In this document: piece by piece, positions 26,736-37,158 of the stretch | How the letters are laid out: every line of letters begins with the position of its first letter | Position numbering within the stretch: position 1 is the first letter of the stretch | Notes under the pieces: generated by a model | Database searches by the model: none | Told to the model about the DNA's origin: nothing | Seen by the model: only the letters and a program-made list of their open reading frames with translations | Program-made: the position numbers and the translations under genes | Source: Clostridia bacterium | Lineage (GTDB): Bacteria; Bacillota; Clostridia; Christensenellales; Aristaeellaceae | Length of the DNA stretch: 44,307 bases | Reading direction: 5' to 3' | Assembly (NCBI GenBank): GCA_017429265.1 | Contig: JAFRPG010000010.1 | Coordinates: forward strand, 1 to 44,307

Positions 26736-27794
26736 TCAGCGCCTGCGCCGGGCGATGAGGAAGGCGATGCAGACCGCAGCCGCGCAGGGCCAGACGATCC
26801 AGCGCTTTCCGGAGAACAGGAAGTCTCCCACGTCGCGCAGGAAGTCCCCAAAGGTCTCCGGGGGCAGCTCCTTCGATTGCGCCGGCTTTTCCGTATGCGG
26901 AGCGGCTGGAGCCCTCCCCTCCGCCGCGGGGGCAGCTTCCTCCGTGCGGGCGGCTTCCTCCGCGGGGGCGGCTTCCTCCGTGCGGGCTTCCTCCGCGGGT
27001 ACCTGTTCCGCCGTGCGGGGCTCTTCCGCGGGCGCGAAGGGCTCTTCAGCGGCCGGCTCCTCCTCGGGCGCGGGGGCCATCGCGGCGTCCTCGTACAGGA
27101 GGGCGTCCTCAAACGCGTCCTCCTCCTCGAAGGCCTCATCGAGCTCGTATACGCCGCCCTGGGCGAGGGCTTCGGGCGCGGCCTCCTCCGTCTCCATGGC
27201 GATCTCGACGGCCGGCTCCTCCATCGCCATGTCCATCATCGGTTCGGGCACGGTGTTGGCGGCCTTTTCGGACTCGGGCACCGGGACCGGGGTCGGCTGG
27301 GCGGTGGCAAGGGGCACGGACATTGCCTGCGCGGGGATGGGTGCGGCGGTCGTCTTCCGGGCAGCGGCCGGGGGATCCGTCCGGCGGTTCTCCGCCGCGA
27401 TCTCCGCGGCCATCTGCGCGCGCAGGGCCTGCCGGCGGGGCAGGCGGTCCCTGGTCAGCAGGGTCCCGCCCAGCACGAGCACCAGCGCCGCCGCGACGGA
27501 CAGCCAGCGCGTCCAGCCGCGGCTCGTGCGGCGTTCGGTGTTCTTTCTTTCGGCGGCGTCGGCCTCCACGGCGGCCATCCATCGGGCGTGGAGGTCTTCG
27601 GGCATCGGGGGCGTCTCCTCCGCCAGGGCGGCCAGGTCCTTCTCCTGGAGGGTCAGGGCCTCCCGCAGCAGGGCACACTCCTCACACGACGCCTCATGGG
27701 TACGCATGGCGTCCTCTTCTTCCTGAGACAGGGTCTCGCCGTCCAGCAGCCTGTCCAGCAGGGCGCGGTATTCGTCACAGGTGATCGTCTTCAT
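26736..27794 (-). CDS. Putative zinc-finger anti-sigma factor, two membrane segments
   Basis: 352 residues. The N-terminal anti-sigma zinc finger has the H-x3-C-x2-C signature in THEASCEECALL (about 32-43). A membrane segment follows near 95-112 (WLSVAAALVLVLGGTLL). A long low-complexity region rich in Ala/Glu/Pro (repeats of PAEE, RTEEAAP) covers about 210-310. A C-terminal membrane segment (WIVWPCAAAVCIAFLIA) ends in RRRR. The ATG overlaps the sigma factor stop (ATGA), indicating translational coupling. It probably holds the ECF sigma factor inactive at the membrane until a signal arrives. The C-terminal hydrophobic-Arg tail recalls wall-exposed proteins but no LPxTG is visible. Confidence 0.82.
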   Translation of the reverse strand: MKTITCDEYRALLDRLLDGETLSQEEEDAMRTHEASCEECALLREALTLQEKDLAALAEETPPMPEDLHARWMAAVEADAAERKNTERRTSRGWTRWLSVAAALVLVLGGTLLTRDRLPRRQALRAQMAAEIAAENRRTDPPAAARKTTAAPIPAQAMSVPLATAQPTPVPVPESEKAANTVPEPMMDMAMEEPAVEIAMETEEAAPEALAQGGVYELDEAFEEEDAFEDALLYEDAAMAPAPEEEPAAEEPFAPAEEPRTAEQVPAEEARTEEAAPAEEAARTEEAAPAAEGRAPAAPHTEKPAQSKELPPETFGDFLRDVGDFLFSGKRWIVWPCAAAVCIAFLIARRRR

Positions 27795-28396
27795 CCGACA
27801 CGCCCTCCTTTCGACTCCTTGGACGCGGGAAAGGGCGAAATGTTCCCGGATGCGTCCTCCCGGACCAGCTCCCGCAATCGGTCCCTCGCGCGGGAGACGC
27901 GGCTCTTGACCGTGCCGATGGGGACGCCGGTGATCTCCGCGATCTCCTCGTAGCGCTTCCCCTCCATGCAGAAGAGGATCAGGGGGACGCGCTGGTCCTC
28001 GGGGAGCTGCAGCAGGGCCCGGCGCACGCGCTCGCGGCGCTCCTTGGCCTCAAGGCGCTCCGACGGGCCGGGATCCGTGTCCGCCGGCTCATAGCCGCCC
28101 TCGCGCATGTTTTCGAGGGATTCCGCCTGCCGCACCTTCTGCCTCCGGAGCAGGTCCTGGCAGCGGTGCACGGCGATCGCGCAGACCCAGGTGGAGAAGG
28201 AGGACTGGCCGTCGAAGGTCGAGAGCTTCTGCCAGGCGGCGAGCATCGCGTCCTGCACGGCGTCGCGGGCGTCCTCCTCGTGCCGGAGGATGCGCACGCA
28301 GACGCGCCAGACCATGGCCTCGCAGGGGGCGGCCAGCTGCTCGAAGGCCGCCGTGTCCCCGCTCTTCGCGCGGCGCAGGAGCAGTTCGTCCGTCAT
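27791..28396 (-). CDS. ECF-type RNA polymerase sigma factor (sigma-70 family)
   Basis: 201 residues. Sigma region 2 (EAMVWRVCVRILRHEEDARDAVQDAML, then FSTWVCAIAVHRCQDLLRR) is joined by an acidic linker to region 4 (LLQLPEDQRVPLILFCMEGKRYEEIAEITGVPIGTVKSRVSRAR). Regions 1 and 3 are absent, as in group IV sigmas. It directs transcription of an envelope or stress regulon, which usually includes its own operon. The start at 28396 has SD GAGGTG. The downstream gene is its presumed anti-sigma, overlapping by 4 nt. No clear autoregulatory promoter is seen in the short gap after the BY-kinase terminator. Confidence 0.92.
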   Translation of the reverse strand: MTDELLLRRAKSGDTAAFEQLAAPCEAMVWRVCVRILRHEEDARDAVQDAMLAAWQKLSTFDGQSSFSTWVCAIAVHRCQDLLRRQKVRQAESLENMREGGYEPADTDPGPSERLEAKERRERVRRALLQLPEDQRVPLILFCMEGKRYEEIAEITGVPIGTVKSRVSRARDRLRELVREDASGNISPFPASKESKGGRVG

Positions 28397-28418
28397 CGGG
28401 ATCACCTCGTTTCTCTGC

Positions 28419-28463
28419 AAAAAGCCCTCCCCGTACGGGAAGGGAGTCCCCGGGGCGGGGCTT
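28419..28463 (-). terminator. Rho-independent terminator of the Wzz/BY-kinase operon
   Basis: On the minus strand CCCTTCCCG/CGGGGAGGG (28436-28444 with 28425-28433) is followed by TTTTT (complement of 28419-28423). A further GCCCC/GGGGC pairing lies outside, shortly after the stop at 28475. Confidence 0.75.
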
Positions 28464-28474
28464 TTATGTCAGGG

Positions 28475-29206
28475 TCACTGCTGTTGCTGCTGTTCCTCGC
28501 TGTGCTTGTAGTAGCCGCTGGTGTAGTGGTGGTAGTAACCCTTGTTGTAGTATTTCTTGGAGGAGATGGTGTCGAACTTGACCTTGTTGAGGATGCAGCC
28601 AAGGATTGGCTTGCCGCTCTGCTCCATCTGCGTCTTGCACTCCTGCAGCTCGCGCAGGTGCGTGCGGGAATACTCCACCACCAGGACGGTGCCGTCGCAG
28701 TGGGAGGCGATCTCCGCCGCGTCGATGACCATGCCCACGGGCGGGGCGTCCACCAGCACGATGTCGAAGTTGGCGGCCAGGTCGTCGAGCATGGCGGCGA
28801 AGTACTGCGCGTCGAGCAGGGACATGGGGTTGGACACGTCGCGGCCCGCGGGGATGATGCAGGCGCCGTAGACGTTGGTCTCGTAGAGCACGTCGCCGAG
28901 GCTGCACTGCCCCACGAGGAAGTGGGCCAGGCCGAGCATCTCGCCGTCGGTCTCGATGCGGTGGCGCTTCACGAGGAAGGAGCGGCGCATGTCCGCGTCC
29001 ACCAGCACCACGCGCTTGCCGCGCCGGGCGAGGTTCTGCATGATCTGCATCACGAGGTAGCTCTTGCCCTCGGCCATGGAGTTGGAGGTGAAGACCACCT
29101 TCTTCACGCTGCGGCCGGCGAAGGTGAGATTGGTGCAGATGGTGTTGATCGCTTCCGTGCCCGCGTAATCGAGGGGCTCGAGCTTATTGATCGTTGCCTG
29201 TCTCAT
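28475..29206 (-). CDS. CpsD/CapB-type bacterial tyrosine kinase
   Basis: 243 residues. Walker A SNSMAEGKSY (41-50), Walker A' VVLVDADMRR (66-75) and Walker B IVLVDAPP (149-156) define the BY-kinase family, which controls polysaccharide chain length and export through autophosphorylation of a C-terminal tyrosine cluster. That cluster is obvious: YYNKGYYHHYTSGYYKH with eight tyrosines, followed by a run of five glutamines. As in Firmicutes, kinase and membrane activator are separate proteins: the Wzz gene just upstream overlaps by 4 nt (ATGA). No phosphatase or glycosyltransferase genes are nearby. Confidence 0.93.
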   Translation of the reverse strand: MRQATINKLEPLDYAGTEAINTICTNLTFAGRSVKKVVFTSNSMAEGKSYLVMQIMQNLARRGKRVVLVDADMRRSFLVKRHRIETDGEMLGLAHFLVGQCSLGDVLYETNVYGACIIPAGRDVSNPMSLLDAQYFAAMLDDLAANFDIVLVDAPPVGMVIDAAEIASHCDGTVLVVEYSRTHLRELQECKTQMEQSGKPILGCILNKVKFDTISSKKYYNKGYYHHYTSGYYKHSEEQQQQQ

Positions 29207-30036
29207 TTTTTGCCGCCTTTCGAGGCCTTCCGGGCCTTCCCGGATCTGGGGGACCTGGTGGAGGAGTGGGCGCTGTCCGAGTGGGAGGGAGCGTCGCTGT
29301 CGGCCGCCGGCATCATGCCCAGGACGGGCAGGCCGAGCCGCTTCTCCAGCTGCTCCACGTTGCGCACGCGGTCATCCACGATGAACTGCACCGTGATCAC
29401 GGCCAGCGCGACGACCAGGCCGGCCAGCAGGCCGATGACGATGTTGCGCACCTTGTTGGGCGAGTGGGGCTTGGAGGCCACCACGGCTTCCTCGAACTGC
29501 AGGCCGTTGGTGCCGATCTTTTCGTTGATCTTGCCGTAGGTGCCGTTCTTCTCACCGTTCAGGGCGACGTCGAGGTACATGTTGGCGATCTGCATCGCCT
29601 CGGTCTTGTCCGTCGAGGTCACGGTGATGTAGAGCAGGCGCGTGCCGGCCTTGCTGGACACCGAGACCATGCGCTGGATCTGCTGGTAGGTCGTGTACTT
29701 GTCGTACTTGCCGGGATACTCCGCCTTCAGCCGCCGGAGCACGAGCTCGGGCACGTCGTGGGCGGAGAAGACCTCCACATAGTCCTGCGCCAGGTTCATG
29801 TTCATCTGCAGGTCGGACAGGTTGATCACCGAGTCCTTGCTGTTGCTGATGTAGAGCTTGCTGCGGGACTGGTAGGTCGGCGTGACCAGCAGGTACGTGT
29901 ACAGGGCCATCAGCAGGGCTCCGAGCACGGCGGCCAGAATGATGTAACGCGCCTTTTCCAGGAAGCGGTAGAGCAGTTCGATCAGGTCGATCTCAAAGCC
30001 CTCGTGCTCCTGGGTGCGCTGCGCTTCGTTCTCCAT
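29203..30036 (-). CDS. Wzz/CpsC-type chain-length determinant and kinase activator
   Basis: 277 residues. Cytoplasmic N-terminus (FEIDLIELLYRFLEKAR), first membrane helix at about 33-55, an external Wzz domain (PTYQSRSKLYISN... AQDYVEVFSAHDVPELVL), second membrane helix at about 198-220 (IVIGLLAGLVVALAVITVQF) and a cytoplasmic tail (LEKRLGLPVLGMMP) that activates the BY-kinase. The tail ends in an unusual Ser/Lys/Arg-rich stretch. The start at 30036 has SD GGAGG 6 nt upstream; the frame extends to 30120 across the promoter. It is the first gene of a two-gene operon with the kinase. Confidence 0.93.
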   Translation of the reverse strand: MENEAQRTQEHEGFEIDLIELLYRFLEKARYIILAAVLGALLMALYTYLLVTPTYQSRSKLYISNSKDSVINLSDLQMNMNLAQDYVEVFSAHDVPELVLRRLKAEYPGKYDKYTTYQQIQRMVSVSSKAGTRLLYITVTSTDKTEAMQIANMYLDVALNGEKNGTYGKINEKIGTNGLQFEEAVVASKPHSPNKVRNIVIGLLAGLVVALAVITVQFIVDDRVRNVEQLEKRLGLPVLGMMPAADSDAPSHSDSAHSSTRSPRSGKARKASKGGKK

Positions 30037-30090
30037 GGGCATCCTCCGTTCGCCGATGAGCGCGCTCACCGGATGAATCGATACAGGGTC

Positions 30091-30120
30091 AGTATAGCAT
30101 AGGGATTTTGTTTCTGTCAA
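30091..30120 (-). promoter_or_regulatory. Sigma-A promoter of the Wzz/BY-kinase operon
   Basis: Minus strand TTGACA (30115-30120) and TATACT (30091-30096), 18-nt spacing. The -35 box overlaps the stop codon of the upstream secreted-protein gene. Confidence 0.75.
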
Positions 30121-30857
30121 TCATCGGTTTGCCGGACGAACTCGTAGCACATGGAGCGGTAGCTGCCGCCGTCCATGGACAGGACGAGGGTCAGGCGGTC
30201 CGCGGAGGTCCGCACCAGCAGGACGGCGGTCCGCTCGTCGCGGGCGCGCAGGGAGCCGAAGGGCTCGCCGCCGTCATAGAGCGGATCGGCGTAGCGCAGC
30301 TCGGTGCCGTACACGCGCAGGACGATCGCGTCCGCGTCGACCGTCAGGTTGCCCTCGGTCGGGAATTCCAGCGCCGCCGGATCCCGGCCGTCGACCGAGA
30401 CGAGGGTCCACGCGCCGTCGAAGCCCTCGCGGCCCGTGGGGACGGGCGTCTCCTCCGGCAGCGGATCGCGCCGGAAGACGAGGTCGGCGTCGATGCCGTA
30501 GGCCGTCTCCGAGGCGCGCAGCTCATCGGGCGTGTCCGGCCCGCGCACGAGCACGACGTTCATCCCGCCGAAGCTGCGCAGGACGGTCAGCGCGTCCTCC
30601 CCGGCCCGCGACCAGGGGGCCGTCCACAGGTCGGCGCCGCCCTCGCGCCAGGTCACGGTCTGCTCGCCGAAGACGAGGGAGACCGGCGCGCCGAAGGCTT
30701 CCGCCGGGATCACGAGGCTGTCGGTCTCGGCCCGGTGCAGGTACCACACGCCGAGCACATCGGCGTCCGCCGCCTCCTCCGTTCCGGGAGCTTCGGCGGC
30801 GCCCGCGCAGACGGCGAGCAGCAGGGCCAGCAGGATCAGCAGGGTCCGTGAACGCAT
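30117..30857 (-). CDS. Secreted lipocalin-like protein, paralogue 2
   Basis: 246 residues. Signal peptide at about 1-22. Two beta-rich halves follow (LGVWYLHRAETDSLVIPAEAFG and FDGAWTLVSVDGRDPAALEFPT), each with the G-x-W start and strand pattern of lipocalin-like/DUF domains. The end (MCYEFVRQTDD) resembles that of the upstream gene product (TYWFVRAEE), so the two are probably tandem duplicates. SD GGGAGG, 8 nt from the ATG. It follows the paralogue by 45 nt and is presumably on the gyrA transcript. Function unknown. Confidence 0.7.
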   Translation of the reverse strand: MRSRTLLILLALLLAVCAGAAEAPGTEEAADADVLGVWYLHRAETDSLVIPAEAFGAPVSLVFGEQTVTWREGGADLWTAPWSRAGEDALTVLRSFGGMNVVLVRGPDTPDELRASETAYGIDADLVFRRDPLPEETPVPTGREGFDGAWTLVSVDGRDPAALEFPTEGNLTVDADAIVLRVYGTELRYADPLYDGGEPFGSLRARDERTAVLLVRTSADRLTLVLSMDGGSYRSMCYEFVRQTDD

Positions 30858-30902
30858 GCGGGTATCCTCCCTTCACAGCCTTTTCCCGGCCGCGTTGCCT
30901 TC

Positions 30903-31601
30903 TTATTCTTCTGCCCGGACGAACCAGTAGGTCGCCGAGACGGAGCGGCTTGCGTCGATCAGGATCGCCATGGTGAAGCGCAGGCCGTCCGTGTCGGTGC
31001 GGCTCACGCGGATCGTCATGCCCTCGGCCTCGGTGAGCAGGACGCCGCCATCAAAGCGGGAGGCGAAGCGCTCGGTCTCGGGCTCGGCGCCCTCCTGGTC
31101 GGCCTTCAGGATGAAATCGATGTCCGTGCCGGAGATCTCGAGACGGATGGCCTTCGGGTCGGCGGCTTCCTGATAGCTGTCGCCCATGGCCATGCCGAGC
31201 AGGGTCCAGGCGCCCTCAAACTCCGCGGCGTCCGCGGCGGGCACGTCGACGGGGATGCGCCGCAGGGTCAGCAGGCTGCCGTTCAGGCTGCCCCGGAGGA
31301 GGCCGTCCTCCCCGAGGGCAAAGTCGAGGGCGTCGCCGAGGACGATGGTCACCACGCCATCGTGCAGGCGCCATTCGCCGGGCATGCCGTCCTCGTGGCC
31401 GGAGGTGTAGCCCGTGGCCGCGCCGCCATCCTCCAGGGTGAAGCGCATGCCGTAGCCAAGCTTTCCGGCGGGATAGACGATGCCGTCCTCCTCCGTGACC
31501 GTGATCAGCGTCCAGTCGCCGGTGATCGGGGCCTCCGCCGCGGCAAGGGGCGCGAGGGCGAGGAGGAGCAGCAGGACGAGCAGGCGGGCCGTGTTTCTCA
31601 T
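30903..31601 (-). CDS. Secreted lipocalin-like protein, paralogue 1, coupled to gyrA
   Basis: 232 residues. Signal peptide at about 1-22 (hydrophobic Leu run, PLAAAEA). Two repeated halves follow, [22 protein letters not shown] and [19 protein letters not shown], with alternating strands as in lipocalin-like domains. The ATG overlaps the gyrA stop codon (ATGA), and the SD GGAGG lies inside the gyrA 3' end 7 nt upstream. It therefore appears translationally coupled to DNA gyrase, odd for a secreted protein. No catalytic motif is recognised. Confidence 0.72.
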   Translation of the reverse strand: MRNTARLLVLLLLLALAPLAAAEAPITGDWTLITVTEEDGIVYPAGKLGYGMRFTLEDGGAATGYTSGHEDGMPGEWRLHDGVVTIVLGDALDFALGEDGLLRGSLNGSLLTLRRIPVDVPAADAAEFEGAWTLLGMAMGDSYQEAADPKAIRLEISGTDIDFILKADQEGAEPETERFASRFDGGVLLTEAEGMTIRVSRTDTDGLRFTMAILIDASRSVSATYWFVRAEE

Positions 31602-34171
31602 AGCGTGTCCTCCGGGATATCGGAGGCGGCCTCACCGGCGGCGCCTTCGGTCTCTTCGGGGTCGTCCGGCAGGTCCTGGTTCAGGTCGTCCTCGGGGGCC
31701 TCGGCCAGGCTCTCCGGCAGGGGATTGTCCTCCGCGTCGGTCTCGCGCTCGGCGCGCGCCACGCCGATGATCCTCGCGCCCTCCTGCAGCCGCATCAGGC
31801 GCACGCCCTGGGTGAAGCGCCCGCACAGGCGGATGGAGTCCACGGCGCTGCGGATGATCGTGCCGTCGTCGGTGATCACGAGCAGGTCCTCGTCCGGGTG
31901 CACCAGGAGGAGGGCCGCCATGTCGCCGGTCTTCTCGGTGAGGTTCATGGCGCGGATGCCGTAGCCGTTGCGGCCCTGCTCGCGGTATTCGTCGGGGTTC
32001 GTGCGCTTGCCGTAGCCGCCCGCGGTGATGGCCAGGACGTCGGTGTCGGGCTCGATCATGGCCATGTCGATGATCTCGTCGCCCTCGCGCAGCTTCATCG
32101 CGCGCACGCCGGTCGCGCCGCGGCCCATGGCGCGGACATGCTTCTCGCTGAAGCGGATGGCCATGCCCTTGCGGCTGCCCATCAGCAGCTCATCCTCGCC
32201 GGTGGAGAGACGCACGCCGATCAGCTCGTCGCCCTCGCGCAGGTTGATCGCGATCAGGCCGCGCTTGCTGAGGTGGACGAAGTCCTCCATCGGGGTCTTC
32301 TTGACCATCGCCAGGCGCGTGCCGAAGACCAGGTTGTACCGCTCGGCCTCGCTCTCCCGCGGCATGGGCAGCATGGTGGAGACCTTCTCCTCGCCCGCGA
32401 TCTGCAGGAGGTTGACGATCGCCGTGCCGCGCGCCGTGCGCCCGGCCTCGGGGATCTGGAAGCACTTGAGCGAGTAGCACCGGCCGAAGTTGGTGAAGAA
32501 CATGATCTCCGCGTGGGTATTGACCACACACATCTGGACGGCGTAGTCCTCCTCCTTGGTCGTCATGCCGGAGACGCCGCGTCCGCCGCGCCGCTGCTGG
32601 CGGTAGGTGGAGGCGGAGACGCGCTTCACATAGCCCTGGCGGGTCAGGGTGACGACCATGTCCTCCTCGGCGATCAGGTCCTCCACGTCGATCTCGCCCT
32701 CGATGACGGAGAGCTCGGAGCGGCGCTCGTCGGCGTACTTGTCGCGGATCTCGGCGATCTCGGTCTTGATGACCTCCACGAGGAGATGCTCGTCGCCCAG
32801 GATGGCGGTCAGACGCTCGATGGTGCGCTCGAGCTCGGCGTACTCGGCCTGCAGGCGGTCGCGCTCCAGGCCGGTCAGGCGGGCCAGGCGCATGTCGAGG
32901 ATGGCCTGGGCCTGGCGGTCGGAGAAGCCGAAGCGCTCCATCAGGCCGGCCTTGGCGGAGGCGGTGTCGGGGGAGGCCTTGATCAGCTCCACGATCTCAT
33001 CGATGTGGTCGAGGGCCTTGATCAGGCCTTCGAGGATGTGGGCGCGGGCCTGAGCCTTGTCCAGCTCGAAGCGGGTCCTGCGGGTCACGACCTCCTTCTG
33101 GTGCCGGACGTAGTAGAAGAGCATGTCCTTCAGGCCCAGCACGCGCGGCTTGCCGTCCACGAGGGCCAGCATGTTCGCGTTGAAGTTCTCCTGCAGGGAG
33201 GTGTGCTTGTACAGGTAGTTCAGCACCACCTGCGGGTAGGCGTCGCGCTTGAGCTCGATGACGATCCGCATGCCCTCGCGGTCATTGGACTCGTCGCGGA
33301 TGTCGGAGATGCCCTCGAGCAGCTTGTCGTGGACGAGGTCGGCGATCTTCTTGACCAGGACGGCCTTGTTGACCTGGTAGGGGATCTCGGTGACGATGAT
33401 CCGGCTGCGTCCGCCACCCATGTCCTCGATGTTCGTGCGGGCGCGGACCGTGATCCGGCCGTGGCCGGTGTAGTAGGTTTCGCGGATGCCCGCCCGGCCC
33501 AGGATGATGCCGCCGCCGGGGAAGTCCGGCCCCTTGATGTGCTGCATCAGGTCCTCGACCGTGCAGTCGGGGTTGTCCAGCATGCAGATGACGCCGTCGA
33601 TGACCTCCCGCAGGTTGTGGGGCGGGATGTTCGTCGCCATGCCGACGGCGATGCCGTTGGAGCCGTTGACGAGCAGGTTCGGGAAGCGCGCGGGAAGCAC
33701 GGCGGGCTGCGTCAGGGTCTCGTCGAAGTTCGGGTAAAAGTCGACGGTGTCCTTGTCGATGCCGTCGAGGAGGTGCATGGTGAGCTTCATCATGCGGGCC
33801 TCGGTGTAACGCATGGCGGCCGCGCCGTCACCGTCCACCGAGCCGTAGTTGCCCTGGCCCTCCACCAGCGGATAGCGGATGTTGAAGGGCTGGGCCAGGC
33901 GGACCATCGCGTCGTACACGGAGGAGTCGCCGTGCGGGTGATATTTGCCCAGCACGTCGCCGACCACGCGGGCCGACTTGCGGTAGGGCTTGTCCGGCGT
34001 CATGCCGAGCTCGTTCATGTCGTACAGGATGCGCCGGTGCACGGGCTTCAGACCGTCGCGCACGTCGGGCAGCGCCCGGTCGATGATGACGGCCATGGCG
34101 TAGGAGATGAAGGACTTCTTCATCTCCTGCTCCAGGTTCACGGGAATCAGTCTGTCTTTGATATCGCTCAT
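31598..34171 (-). CDS. gyrA: DNA gyrase subunit A
   Basis: 857 residues. The breakage-reunion domain carries [12 protein letters not shown] and the catalytic Tyr122 ([11 protein letters not shown]). The quinolone region reads GDSSVYDA at 81-88, with Ser83 and Asp87 (E. coli numbering) as in sensitive enzymes. The C-terminal six-bladed DNA-wrapping domain includes a GyrA box ([10 protein letters not shown]). The acidic tail ends [16 protein letters not shown]. With GyrB it introduces negative supercoils. The start at 34171 has SD AAGGAG; the open frame to 34234 is not needed. gyrA is separated from gyrB by a toxin-antitoxin pair and overlaps the following secreted-protein gene by 4 nt. Confidence 0.98.
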   Translation of the reverse strand: MSDIKDRLIPVNLEQEMKKSFISYAMAVIIDRALPDVRDGLKPVHRRILYDMNELGMTPDKPYRKSARVVGDVLGKYHPHGDSSVYDAMVRLAQPFNIRYPLVEGQGNYGSVDGDGAAAMRYTEARMMKLTMHLLDGIDKDTVDFYPNFDETLTQPAVLPARFPNLLVNGSNGIAVGMATNIPPHNLREVIDGVICMLDNPDCTVEDLMQHIKGPDFPGGGIILGRAGIRETYYTGHGRITVRARTNIEDMGGGRSRIIVTEIPYQVNKAVLVKKIADLVHDKLLEGISDIRDESNDREGMRIVIELKRDAYPQVVLNYLYKHTSLQENFNANMLALVDGKPRVLGLKDMLFYYVRHQKEVVTRRTRFELDKAQARAHILEGLIKALDHIDEIVELIKASPDTASAKAGLMERFGFSDRQAQAILDMRLARLTGLERDRLQAEYAELERTIERLTAILGDEHLLVEVIKTEIAEIRDKYADERRSELSVIEGEIDVEDLIAEEDMVVTLTRQGYVKRVSASTYRQQRRGGRGVSGMTTKEEDYAVQMCVVNTHAEIMFFTNFGRCYSLKCFQIPEAGRTARGTAIVNLLQIAGEEKVSTMLPMPRESEAERYNLVFGTRLAMVKKTPMEDFVHLSKRGLIAINLREGDELIGVRLSTGEDELLMGSRKGMAIRFSEKHVRAMGRGATGVRAMKLREGDEIIDMAMIEPDTDVLAITAGGYGKRTNPDEYREQGRNGYGIRAMNLTEKTGDMAALLLVHPDEDLLVITDDGTIIRSAVDSIRLCGRFTQGVRLMRLQEGARIIGVARAERETDAEDNPLPESLAEAPEDDLNQDLPDDPEETEGAAGEAASDIPEDTL

Positions 34172-34319
34172 GTCGTGGGCTCCTTGTGGTCTTGTTCTGC
34201 TTGATAAGTTCTTGCGTTTGATCTGTCCGATCAACCGGCTGCGGGCAGCCGCCGCTGTGAAGAAAGATCATTTGGTGTGATCATCCGCAGCTGTCCGTTC
34301 GGGTCCGGACGCATCCCTG

Positions 34320-34625
34320 TCAGACACGTTTCGGAAGATCCGACGCGGCGTATTTCACACCGACGATGACGACTGTATCCTCGTCGATCATATAAAACAC
34401 GGCGTAGTTGTCCACGTTGAGCCTTCGGACGCCGCGGGAGCGGGCAGGCTCGAAGGAAACAAGGTCGTATTTCTCCGGCAGATACGCCAGCGTTTCCATG
34501 CCGTCCAGGATTCTTTGGCACTGATTCCGTGCCGTCTCCGGATAACCGAACCGTGTCCTGATATAGTCGTATATGCCCCGGATGTCCCTTTTTGCCTGCC
34601 CCGTGAGAACAACGTGATACGTCAT
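34320..34625 (-). CDS. RelE/ParE-family toxin
   Basis: 101 residues. YHVVLTGQAKRDIRGIYDYIRTRFGYPETA at the N-terminus and VRRLNVDNYAVFYMIDEDTVVIVGVKYAASD at the C-terminus match the RelE/ParE fold; these toxins cleave mRNA at the ribosome or inhibit gyrase, depending on subfamily. The ATG at 34625 overlaps the antitoxin stop (ATGA). An in-frame ATG at 34637, inside the antitoxin gene, has a slightly better SD (AAAAGAAG). It is the second gene of a bicistronic type II module inserted between gyrB and gyrA. Which target it has, RNA or gyrase, cannot be decided from sequence alone. Confidence 0.88.
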   Translation of the reverse strand: MTYHVVLTGQAKRDIRGIYDYIRTRFGYPETARNQCQRILDGMETLAYLPEKYDLVSFEPARSRGVRRLNVDNYAVFYMIDEDTVVIVGVKYAASDLPKRV

Positions 34626-34942
34626 GCGTTCGTCCATGCCGCGACTTCTTTTCTGAAATCGCTGACGGAAACGGCGTCGCCGGCCTGATACTCTCTGTAC
34701 CTTTCATCAAACTGGGCGGACAGCTCTTCTGCTGTAAGGGCGTCCATCCGCAGGTCGGACGTCATGCCGGACAGGCTGGGCAGGAACGGCAGGCCGTTCC
34801 TGATCACAACCTGCCGCAGATACATCTCGATGGCGGTGGACATGGGGATGCCCAACTGGGACAGAACGCGTTCGGACTGTGACTTCACCGTGGGGTCGAT
34901 CCGCACATTCAGGGTCGCGGTCTTGCCTGCGCTTTTCTGCAT
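34622..34942 (-). CDS. RelB/DinJ-family antitoxin
   Basis: 106 residues. The N-terminal ribbon-helix-helix (TATLNVRIDPTVKSQSERVL, then LGIPMSTAIEMYLRQVV) is the DinJ/RelB signature and binds the operon's own operator. The disordered C-terminal part (LTAEELSAQFDERYREYQAGD) wraps the toxin. SD GAGGTG lies 8 nt from the ATG at 34942. It directly precedes and overlaps the toxin gene. The promoter with an embedded palindrome lies in the 51-nt gap to gyrB. Confidence 0.9.
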   Translation of the reverse strand: MQKSAGKTATLNVRIDPTVKSQSERVLSQLGIPMSTAIEMYLRQVVIRNGLPFLPSLSGMTSDLRMDALTAEELSAQFDERYREYQAGDAVSVSDFRKEVAAWTNA

Positions 34943-34962
34943 GATATCATCACCTCAGCGAT

Positions 34963-34991
34963 ATTGTAACGCAAATGTCGTTACAAATCAA
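34963..34991 (-). promoter_or_regulatory. Autoregulated promoter/operator of the toxin-antitoxin operon
   Basis: Minus strand TTGATT (34986-34991) and TACAAT (34963-34968) have 17-nt spacing. The perfect inverted repeat TTGTAACG/CGTTACAA (34964-34971 and 34979-34986) fills the spacer and touches both boxes, as expected for an operator bound by a RelB-type dimer. Confidence 0.75.
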
Positions 34992-34993
34992 GA

Positions 34994-37087
<2,094 letters not shown>

Positions 37088-37121
37088 TTATTTTATGGAA
37101 AATGGCGGATGATGATGAAAG

Positions 37122-37147
37122 CAAAAGGAGCCCCGTCCGAAGGGGCT
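37122..37147 (-). terminator. Rho-independent terminator of the DUF3592-like gene
   Basis: Minus strand AGCCCC/GGGGCT (37142-37147 with 37129-37134), followed by CCTTTTGCTTT, just after the stop at 37159. Confidence 0.7.
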
Positions 37148-37158
37148 TCGGAAAAGGC

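Noticed and set aside
31598..34171. Quinolone-resistance substitutions in gyrA
   Set aside because: Ser83 and Asp87 are the usual sensitive residues.
31898..34204. 768-codon plus-strand frame opposite gyrA
   Set aside because: Antisense shadow; gyrA on the minus strand is unambiguous.
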